Below, piece after piece: positions 6,346 to 11,460 of a stretch of DNA of 22,421 nt (the first letter of the stretch is position 1; every line of letters begins with the position of its first letter). The notes beneath the pieces are model-generated. The model worked only from the letters and a program-made list of their open reading frames with translations, had not been told where the DNA came from and made no database searches. The stretch is from positions 1-22,421 of the IMG/VR virus record IMGVR_UViG_3300034375_009416; one strand, written 5' to 3'. Source of the stretch: a virus. Made by a program: the position numbers and the translations under genes.

Positions 6346-6370
6346 AAACCCGACTGTTTAGGTCGGGTTT
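6346..6370 (-). terminator. Intrinsic terminator / attenuator upstream of the tRNA cluster
   Basis: On the minus strand the stem AAACCCGAC/GTCGGGTTT (9 bp, loop CTAAACA) is followed by TTTGTTTTT. It lies after the 28-codon leader ORF and only 13 nt before tRNA-His, so it must be bypassed for cluster transcription unless an unseen promoter exists in the gap. The CCGACC of its 5' arm is exactly complementary to GGTCGG within the leader ORF (6420-6425). Confidence 0.85.
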
Positions 6371-6397
6371 CTCATCTTAGTTTATATAATCTTAAAA

Positions 6398-6484
6398 TCA
6401 ACTAAAAATATGAGCATGACCGACCATGGTGGCGCTACTGCGTCTCCAATTAATCGAATTCATATGTATGCTCATAGTTTTCAT
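6398..6484 (-). CDS. tRNA-operon leader peptide (28 aa)
   Basis: A 28-codon ORF between a strong promoter and a terminator, immediately upstream of ten tRNA genes. Residues 4-17 are M-S-I-H-M-N-S-I-N-W-R-R-S-S; every one of these codons can be read by a tRNA of the downstream cluster, and all ten tRNAs are represented. Codon to tRNA: AUG Met; AGC/AGU Ser(GCT); AUA Ile(TAT); CAU His; AAU Asn; UCG Ser(TGA); AUU Ile(GAT); UGG Trp; AGA Arg(TCT); CGC Arg(ACG). The remaining residues include A-T-M-V-G-H-A-H-I-F-S. The ATG follows an A-rich leader (AATTAAAAGCT). The peptide itself probably has no function; it is read as an attenuation sensor (inference). Confidence 0.8.
   Translation of the reverse strand: MKTMSIHMNSINWRRSSATMVGHAHIFS
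6409..6476 (-). promoter_or_regulatory. Leader RNA long-range stem and antiterminator segment
   Basis: TATGAGCAT (6468-6476 read on minus) and ATGCTCATA (6409-6417) form a perfect 9-bp stem enclosing most of the leader ORF. Inside lies GGTCGG (6420-6425), complementary to the terminator's 5' arm. These are the competing pairings expected of an attenuator. Confidence 0.6.
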
Positions 6485-6505
6485 AGCTTTTAATTAAATA
6501 TGGTA

Positions 6506-6513
6506 CAAATATA
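6506..6513 (-). promoter_or_regulatory. Promoter of the leader and tRNA operon
   Basis: TATATTTG with TTTG upstream at 20-nt spacing (minus strand). The transcript would start near 6502, leaving about 18 nt before the leader ATG and giving a terminated RNA of about 155 nt. Confidence 0.75.
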
Positions 6514-6552
6514 TAAAAGTTTTAGTTAAAATACAAATTTTTTATTATTTTT

Positions 6553-6717
6553 TTAATCAACTAATTTAACAAAACCAAAATCCAACCATCTTAGTATGAA
6601 ATCTGTTGAATATTCGTTATTTTCTGTTATAACCATCCCAGTCTTTCTATTGTTTGATGCTTTGGTTATTAACTCTATCCTATCCTTAAATTTTAGTTTT
6701 TTTCCTTTCTTTAACAT
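6553..6717 (-). CDS. Small basic hypothetical protein (54 aa)
   Basis: A 54-residue protein starting MLKKGKKLKFKDRIELITKA and ending WLDFGFVKLVD. It has a very basic N-terminus, then a short beta-rich part (TGMVITENNEYSTDFILRW). It starts at an ATG about 46 nt after the membrane-anchored protein gene. The size and coding-like composition support a real gene; function unknown. Confidence 0.5.
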   Translation of the reverse strand: MLKKGKKLKFKDRIELITKASNNRKTGMVITENNEYSTDFILRWLDFGFVKLVD

Positions 6718-6763
6718 ATTATATTAATTTATTAATGCAAATATAGTAATAATATTTGAATTA

Positions 6764-7336
6764 TCACAAATCATCTCTATGTTTTTCAAATATGGAAATT
6801 ATTTTATTTATTGTTCTTGTGGTTATTATTTTTTCACCTTTACTCATAGGTTTATCGTGTTCAAAAAAATGTAGACCAACAAAATATAAAGCTGTATCAC
6901 TTTCAGCTATTTTCCGCATTTTGGACCATTTTATTTTATCCAAAGTTAAGGTATCCTTTTTTTCACCATAAAACAATTCATCTGTTACTATTGATACCTC
7001 TTCACCTATGTCCAATGGTTTTAATTTGTCGATAATTGAATCTTCCAGCAAAATTTCACCACGTTTAACCACCAATTTTTCTAAACCTTCATTTGTTGTT
7101 TCATAAACGACATCCATATATGGTTTATCAATATTATATGGTAATTTCCATATGCTGACCTTATCAACACCAGTTTTTTCAACGATACCATTTATAAGGT
7201 CATATATAAAAGCGATGTCCTTTACACAATTAAGTATCGGTGTACTCTTTGAGCTATGTTTCAAATTTCTATATCCCAATAATAAATTGGCAATTATCAA
7301 TAAAATTATTAGTATTGTTAGTCCAGTTACATTCAT
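6764..7336 (-). CDS. Membrane-anchored protein, paralogue A
   Basis: A 190-residue protein with one N-terminal membrane segment (residues 5-21, LTILIILLIIANLLLGY) and a cytoplasmic alpha/beta domain. The start of the domain (IYDLINGIVEKTGVDKVSIWKL) and its end (TALYFVGLHFF...INKIISIF) are GAF-like in pattern. It resembles the next gene upstream over the same parts, and its ATG overlaps that gene's stop by 4 nt. Possibly a membrane-tethered sensor pair; function not known. Confidence 0.6.
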   Translation of the reverse strand: MNVTGLTILIILLIIANLLLGYRNLKHSSKSTPILNCVKDIAFIYDLINGIVEKTGVDKVSIWKLPYNIDKPYMDVVYETTNEGLEKLVVKRGEILLEDSIIDKLKPLDIGEEVSIVTDELFYGEKKDTLTLDKIKWSKMRKIAESDTALYFVGLHFFEHDKPMSKGEKIITTRTINKIISIFEKHRDDL

Positions 7337-7944
7337 TTCTTTTTAATATCTTCAAAAATTCTTCTTATTTTACTTACAGCAATTTCAATTTCAACCCTAT
7401 CGTTAGGTTCATCAAATTTATCATCACTATCAGTTGTCGCAAAACTTATATAGAAAAAAGCATCTTCAGTCTCACCAACATAATGAACTTCAGAATAAAC
7501 AATCGATTCCCTTTGGTATATCTTTTTTAAGATACCATCTTTCATTCTAGTAACCAATAATTTATTTGATGTGCTTGGTCCAATGTCACTTAACATCTTA
7601 ACATAGATATCGTCAACCAATATTCTTTGGTAATCGTTTTTTACTGAGTTCAATGGGTGTTTATAACCCTCATATAGTACGCTGGCATATAAGTGGGTTC
7701 CCAATCTAGGTTTTCCACCACCATCTTCAGTTTTCATCATTAGAATTCGTTGGACACCAGTATCCGATAACACTCTATCAATGGTCTCTTGAAATTCTGA
7801 GATTTCATTAAACCTATCAGACTTTATCCCACGTTGCTTAGATAATTTGTTATTATTTAAATACCATAATATGATATTGCCTAATAAACCTATTAAAGCT
7901 ACACCGACACCACCACTTAACAAACTATCCAATAATTCACCCAT
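7333..7944 (-). CDS. Membrane-anchored protein, paralogue B
   Basis: A 203-residue protein with an N-terminal Gly-rich hydrophobic segment (residues 10-29, GGVGVALIGLLGNIILWYL) and a domain parallel to paralogue A: FQETIDRVLSDTGVQRILMM matches A's INGIVEKTGVDKVSIW, and AFFYISFATTD...SKIRRIFEDI matches A's TALYFVGLHFF...INKIISIF. The 4-nt overlap with A indicates co-translation. A GAF-like fold is inference. No catalytic signature seen. Confidence 0.6.
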   Translation of the reverse strand: MGELLDSLLSGGVGVALIGLLGNIILWYLNNNKLSKQRGIKSDRFNEISEFQETIDRVLSDTGVQRILMMKTEDGGGKPRLGTHLYASVLYEGYKHPLNSVKNDYQRILVDDIYVKMLSDIGPSTSNKLLVTRMKDGILKKIYQRESIVYSEVHYVGETEDAFFYISFATTDSDDKFDEPNDRVEIEIAVSKIRRIFEDIKKK

Positions 7945-7992
7945 TGATTATAATATTACTATTATAAATATGACATCATAATTGAATAGTAC

Positions 7993-9168
7993 CTATAATT
8001 TCTCTTTAAATTTTTGAACCTCTAATTTATTAATCATTTTACCCACATCAACCCCTTTGATATTGTATTGTTTCATAACATCTTGTCCGCTAATTGATAG
8101 GTTAAATTCCAATAATTTATTTATTAGATTGGTATCCAAATTCATTAATGAAGCAAATGTCTTTATCTGTTCACCTGATAAGTTGCTTAGTTTTAACCTC
8201 TTTTTCATCGGAACAACATCTTCAGTCTCAAATTGTGTCAATAACATTAATGTTACGATATCCCGTATTTCCTGTGTTGAGTATTTAAGTGTATTTAAAT
8301 CCTTCTCAATTTTTGAAACGTCTGTTGTTGTTATCGATGGTAACAACAAACTGGCAATCACCAATTCTGGGTCGTTACTTTCAATGAAGTTCTTATTGAG
8401 TTTAATATTAGGAAATATGGCATCAAACAATTTGTATTTATCTAACATTGATAAAAAGTTGGTTGTTGACTTTGATGTTTTTATACCTTTGATGAATTCA
8501 TCTCTAATTCTTTCACCAGAAATCATTGATAGGTCAATACCTTTACTTAGTAATTTGTCGATTTTTTCGTCAACATCACTACCGAATCTAGCAGCAAATC
8601 GAATAGCTCTCAAAACTCTTAGTTTGTCCTCCTCAAATCTTTCAGATGGGTCACCAACAGTTCTTATCACACCGTTTTTAAGGTCTTCTATACCACCAAC
8701 AAGGTCAACAACCTCATTGGTATCCAAATCGTAGAATAACGCATTTACCGTTAAATCTCTACGAGAGACATCAGTTGCAATATCAGTGAATTGAACATTG
8801 GACGGTCTTCTGGAATCTTCATAACCAGATTCAGACCTGAATGTGGCAATTTCGTATTCATCATTATCTGTCAATGCATTGATGACACCAAATGATTTAC
8901 CAGTTTCTATTATATTGGTTATGAACGGTTGATTCTTAAGCATTTCAATAACCTCATCTGGTTTGGCTTCAGTTGCTAAATCATAATCCTTTATAGGTTT
9001 ACCCAATAACGCATCCCTAACAGAACCACCAACTAAAAATAATTCTTTACCATTAGACTTGAATACCTTTTGTATCTTTCGGATATCCTCTGGAATATCC
9101 ATTTTAAATGGTAATCTGATTTCATCAGCTTCCATTAGTAGTTGCTCTTTTATTAATTTTCTAAACAT
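7993..9168 (-). CDS. cca: CCA-adding enzyme / poly(A) polymerase family nucleotidyltransferase
   Basis: A 391-residue class II tRNA nucleotidyltransferase. The catalytic head has LVGGSVRDALLGKPIKDYDLAT, with the GG turn and DxD metal ligands. Then come RRDLTVNAL and the template motif EEDKLRVLRAIRFAARF (the EDxxR that selects C and A). Helical neck and body follow. It adds or repairs 3' CCA on tRNAs. Nine of the ten clustered tRNAs, the initiator-like tRNA and the tmRNA lack an encoded CCA, so the enzyme fits its neighbourhood. The ATG at 9168 is preferred; the frame extends to a TTG at 9204, but that is inside the promoter region. It may also act as a poly(A) polymerase. Confidence 0.93.
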   Translation of the reverse strand: MFRKLIKEQLLMEADEIRLPFKMDIPEDIRKIQKVFKSNGKELFLVGGSVRDALLGKPIKDYDLATEAKPDEVIEMLKNQPFITNIIETGKSFGVINALTDNDEYEIATFRSESGYEDSRRPSNVQFTDIATDVSRRDLTVNALFYDLDTNEVVDLVGGIEDLKNGVIRTVGDPSERFEEDKLRVLRAIRFAARFGSDVDEKIDKLLSKGIDLSMISGERIRDEFIKGIKTSKSTTNFLSMLDKYKLFDAIFPNIKLNKNFIESNDPELVIASLLLPSITTTDVSKIEKDLNTLKYSTQEIRDIVTLMLLTQFETEDVVPMKKRLKLSNLSGEQIKTFASLMNLDTNLINKLLEFNLSISGQDVMKQYNIKGVDVGKMINKLEVQKFKEKL

Positions 9169-9192
9169 ATTACTTTTTTTGTAAATAGTCCA

Positions 9193-9200
9193 CAAATATA
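9193..9200 (-). promoter_or_regulatory. Promoter -7 element for the CCA-adding enzyme gene
   Basis: TATATTTG on minus, 24 nt before the ATG and directly after the upstream terminator. No TTG is found at the usual -33 spacing, so it is weaker than the others. Confidence 0.5.
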
Positions 9201-9201
9201 A

Positions 9202-9233
9202 CAAAAAAAGGTCAGAATAATTATTCTGACCTT
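9202..9233 (-). terminator. Intrinsic terminator after the dNMP kinase gene
   Basis: AAGGTCAGAATAA and its complement form a perfect palindromic stem (9208-9233) followed by seven T on the minus strand. It separates the dNMP kinase unit from the CCA-enzyme promoter. Confidence 0.88.
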
Positions 9234-9261
9234 AAAAAACTATGAACGTTTTTTTATCTAT

Positions 9262-9891
9262 CTAAGCGTAGCCTGCTGCTACGGAAACCCCACGTTTAAA
9301 CATGAATCGTCTTACCTTTTCTTGAAAGATTGACACATCAGCAATGTCATTTTCAATTATTTCAGTAAAGTTGGTATAATCGTTCAAAGCCGTTTCTGAT
9401 GGGTGATTTAAATCCCTTTTACTATTGGCCCTAACACCCATCGGGTCACCAACAATCTTAATCAAGATACCACCTTGTTCTAATATATAATCAGCTTCAT
9501 TGGGAAACCTAACATCTGGTATTACCAATACATGGTCTTTAGCCATGGCTTCTTTACCAACAGAAGCAAACAATGACTTTACCCAAACGTCAGTATCAAA
9601 ATTATCTCTTAAAGCTTCAGTACCCAATTGTTGTAGTATCTGACCAACAGTTTTACCCCACATGTCCAAATACACGTTCTTATCATCTTGCGTGTAGTTA
9701 TACACTGGATTATAGAAAGGTTTGTTAGGTTCATGTGTCATTGTCATGTAATAACCAGTTAGCTGTTCAGTAATCAGCCTTAATTTATCAGCAAAAGCGT
9801 GTCGCTCTACTGGTTTAAAACTAAATTCAGCAAGAGTTTCAGCAAAGAAATCCTTACCACTACCTATTGAACCATTTATACCTATAATCAT
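9262..9891 (-). CDS. Deoxynucleoside monophosphate kinase (T4 gp1-like)
   Basis: A 209-residue P-loop kinase. The Walker A is GINGSIGSGKD (residues 4-14). HAFADKLR, then WGKTVGQILQQLGTEALRDNFDTDVWV and VLVIPDVRFPNEADYI, are the hallmark order of phage dNMP kinases, which phosphorylate dNMPs to dNDPs for phage DNA synthesis. RANSKRDLNHPSETAL is the lid/acceptor region. The length matches T4 gp1-like enzymes. The gene follows the initiator-like tRNA by 17 nt, so both probably share the promoter at 10095-10102, an unusual pairing of a tRNA with a nucleotide kinase. Confidence 0.88.
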   Translation of the reverse strand: MIIGINGSIGSGKDFFAETLAEFSFKPVERHAFADKLRLITEQLTGYYMTMTHEPNKPFYNPVYNYTQDDKNVYLDMWGKTVGQILQQLGTEALRDNFDTDVWVKSLFASVGKEAMAKDHVLVIPDVRFPNEADYILEQGGILIKIVGDPMGVRANSKRDLNHPSETALNDYTNFTEIIENDIADVSIFQEKVRRFMFKRGVSVAAGYA

Positions 9892-9908
9892 TTTATTTTT
9901 TTTAATAG

Positions 9909-9996
9909 TTGCGGGAGAAAGAATCGCACTTTCACACCTTTACGGTTGGTAGCTTATGAGACTACCGAGGCATCACTACCAGCCTTCATTCCCGCG
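9909..9996 (-). tRNA. Initiator-like tRNA-fMet(CAT) with long variable arm
   Basis: Anticodon arm GTAGT-CTCATAA-GCTAC (CAT). The acceptor is CGCGGGA/TCCCGCA with an unpaired C1-A72, the formyl-Met initiator hallmark, and discriminator A. The T arm is GAAAG-TGCGATT-CTTTC; the D stem AGGC/GCCT has a GG-containing loop. The three consecutive G-C pairs usual in initiator anticodon stems are absent. The variable region is long (about 15 nt) and folds as ACC-GTAA-GGT with a GNRA loop. No CCA encoded. Confidence 0.82.
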
Positions 9997-10010
9997 ATAT
10001 AATAATAAAA

Positions 10011-10094
10011 ACAGAGAGACTTTTCTTACATCTCAATTGTAGTTTTCTAATTTTGCTGAAATCTCTCTTTAATTCTCTGTCTTGTTTTGTGATA
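10011..10094 (-). promoter_or_regulatory. Leader of the initiator-tRNA unit with start-stop ORF and possible attenuator
   Basis: The roughly 80-nt untranslated leader contains ATGTAA (10026-10031), a start codon followed at once by stop. The segment TCTCTCTGT followed by five T (10011-10019 region) can pair with either of two upstream segments, ACAGAGA (10074-10080) or AGAGAGA (10062-10068). A terminator/antiterminator choice is possible. The structure is weaker than at 6346-6513. Confidence 0.35.
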
Positions 10095-10102
10095 CAAATA
10101 TA
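10095..10102 (-). promoter_or_regulatory. Promoter for the initiator-tRNA and dNMP kinase unit
   Basis: TATATTTG on minus with TTG 20 nt upstream; the tRNA starts about 100 nt downstream. Confidence 0.7.
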
Positions 10103-10133
10103 TAATGTATATATCACAAATGCAAATTATTTT

Positions 10134-10337
10134 TTAATTTTTTTTAGTTACCTCTTCAACAACAATATAAGTTGTGTTTAAAAACAAGGTTTCCCTATGA
10201 ATTACATTTAACACAAAATAATATTTATTGGTTTCTTCAATGTAAACCATCTCATTCGCTCTTGGTGTTTCTGACAATCTAAGTCTGGTTATTACATCCC
10301 AATTACGACTGATTATATTATAGCGTTTTTTAAACAT
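10134..10337 (-). CDS. Small basic hypothetical protein
   Basis: A 67-residue protein with a basic N-terminus (MFKKRYNIISRNWDVITRLR) and a beta-rich C-terminal half (NEMVYIEETNKYYFVLNVIH). Possibly nucleic-acid binding from its charge only. ATG start. It ends about 30 nt before the promoter of the initiator-tRNA unit. Function unknown. Confidence 0.5.
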   Translation of the reverse strand: MFKKRYNIISRNWDVITRLRLSETPRANEMVYIEETNKYYFVLNVIHRETLFLNTTYIVVEEVTKKN

Positions 10338-10411
10338 CGTTGATTAATTTACAAATTTGTGATATTTTCTATATTTACTTATAAATAACAATTCTTAAAA
10401 AATCAACTAAA

Positions 10412-10456
10412 ATGAAAGGATGTGGATGTAAACCAAAACCAAAACCAAGTAAGTAA
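10412..10456 (+). CDS. Possible micro-ORF, MKGCGCKPKPKPSK
   Basis: A 14-codon plus-strand ORF with a Cys-x-Cys and Lys-Pro repeats, preceded by an A-rich leader (AATCAACTAAA) and a near-promoter TATATTTA at about 10370. It is followed by a series of hairpins ending in the strong stem at 10527-10562. The unusual composition suggests a real small peptide or another leader, but chance cannot be excluded. Confidence 0.3.
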   Translation: MKGCGCKPKPKPSK

Positions 10457-10526
10457 TCACCTACCTACTAAAAGTTAATAAGGTGGTTTCTTACAACTTA
10501 CTGATTATCAATCAGTTAACTTATTA

Positions 10527-10562
10527 AAATGTCCAGTTTATTATTAAATAAACTGGACATTT
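10527..10562. terminator. Bidirectional terminator between tmRNA and the plus-strand micro-ORF
   Basis: AAATGTCCAGTTTA and its exact complement form a 14-bp stem with an 8-nt loop. It is flanked by T-rich tracts in both directions (TTTT on minus after tmRNA; TTTCTGTT on plus). Confidence 0.8.
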
Positions 10563-10571
10563 CTGTTAAAG

Positions 10572-10941
10572 TGGATGTGGAGAGATTCGAACTCTCGTCT
10601 TACATACATCAATAATACCTTCTACAAGCTTAGTCACGTTTTCTAATCTGACGAAATATCAAATCTTTACAGGAATTTGAAAACCCGTTATCAATTTTTA
10701 TTACCCTTAAAAATCAATAATTAAAAAAGGGTTTGTTAAGCTGTCTTAACGCGGCACCTATTATGCTGTTGGTGCAAACATCCTTTACACTAAAACTTCT
10801 GCTTCAGTAGCAAAGAATCTTTCATAATTAACGAAATCTTCGCCTTTTATAGTTTTCAAGTAAATTTTATACTGCTATAACCTGAATCGCAGTGCTTGCT
10901 TATATCAAAGAACGTCATGCAATCAAAGCCAAGTCACACCC
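10572..10941 (-). ncRNA. ssrA: tmRNA
   Basis: A 370-nt RNA with a tRNA-like domain made from its ends. The acceptor pairs GGGTGTG (5' end) with CACATCC (3' end), discriminator A, and the T arm is GAGAG-TTCGAAT-CTCTC. The internal tag frame begins at GGC (10844) and runs to TAA (10785), reading GEDFVNYERFFATEAEVLV. The Gly-Glu start matches Bacteroidota tags (GEN/GET...), but the C-terminus is EVLV rather than ALAA. CCA is not encoded. tmRNA with SmpB rescues stalled ribosomes and tags the nascent chain. The terminator is at 10527-10562; no strict promoter is seen upstream (AT-rich CATATTTATAAATG). Confidence 0.9.
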
Positions 10942-10961
10942 ATTCATTTATAAATATGTTA

Positions 10962-11138
10962 TTAACTTTTATTTTTAACACACCAATTAAAAAACTCCTC
11001 TTCATCGATAATGGTTGGATTTGTGGTTAACCATTCATTGAACCACTTTTCAGTTAGCGCATACGCACTGCTTGGTACATCCATTGTTGATTTCGGATTA
11101 ACTTTTTTATATAATCTTTCAGCTACGCTAATATACAT
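10962..11138 (-). CDS. Small hypothetical protein (58 aa)
   Basis: A 58-residue protein starting MYISVAERLYKKVNPKSTMD and containing LTEKWFNEWLTTNPT and EEEFFNWCV. It is helical and Trp/Phe-rich, looking like a compact two-helix domain. It ends 20 nt before the tmRNA 5' end, so the two may share a transcript. Function unknown. Confidence 0.5.
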   Translation of the reverse strand: MYISVAERLYKKVNPKSTMDVPSSAYALTEKWFNEWLTTNPTIIDEEEFFNWCVKNKS

Positions 11139-11164
11139 TATTGTTTATTTTTTAATCATTGAAT

Positions 11165-11395
11165 CTAAATAGACATTTTACCAACCTTATAATCTCTAAT
11201 AGTAGTAATGAACACTAAATCAATATCATTATCTGAACACCACTCTTTAAAGTCTTCTTCTTTAATGTGACCAGTACGACCACTAACAAATTCCTGAAGC
11301 TGTTTCTGATGTTTACTAAGAACGTTGTAATTTACGAATTCAAAATTCTCACCCCTAACTGCTATAGTATAATATCTAATATTGTCTTGTGACAT
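11165..11395 (-). CDS. Small hypothetical protein
   Basis: A 76-residue protein beginning with beta strands (NIRYYTIAVRGENFEFVNYNV) and ending DIDLVFITTIRDYKVGKMSI, with a helical middle (KHQKQLQEFVSG). It has its own promoter (11442-11449) overlapping the region just beyond the repeat nuclease gene. It probably heads a unit with the 58-aa gene and tmRNA. Function unknown. Confidence 0.55.
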   Translation of the reverse strand: MSQDNIRYYTIAVRGENFEFVNYNVLSKHQKQLQEFVSGRTGHIKEEDFKEWCSDNDIDLVFITTIRDYKVGKMSI

Positions 11396-11441
11396 ATATA
11401 AGGTTATTCTGTATTATTATTTATTTTTTATAACTATACCA

Positions 11442-11449
11442 CAAATATA
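11442..11449 (-). promoter_or_regulatory. Promoter for the 76-aa gene (and possibly tmRNA unit)
   Basis: TATATTTG on minus, with TTG 20 nt upstream lying in the 3' end of the preceding gene. Confidence 0.7.
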
Positions 11450-11460
11450 CAATATTTATC

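Noticed and set aside
5466-6405. Plus-strand ORFs across the tRNA cluster
   Set aside because: They read the complement of T arms (repeated IGFEP/GVEPL patterns from GATTCGAACC) and have no other coding sign; they are shadows of tRNA genes.
6409-6476. Possible permuted tRNA because of the 9-bp closing stem and a TTCGATT-like loop
   Set aside because: No D or anticodon arm fits, and the segment is explained by the leader ORF and attenuator stem.
6410-6493. Plus-strand 27-codon ORF (MSMTDHGGATAS...) opposite the leader ORF
   Set aside because: It has an A-rich leader but no plus-strand promoter or terminator, while the minus strand has a full promoter, matching codons and terminator.
8057-8734. 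Long plus-strand ORF inside the CCA-enzyme gene
   Set aside because: It is antisense to a clear conserved enzyme and has a Ser/Leu/Asn-rich, non-protein-like composition.
9169-9204. Upstream extension of the CCA-adding enzyme to a TTG start
   Set aside because: It would place the start on the promoter element; the ATG at 9168 gives the normal family N-terminus.
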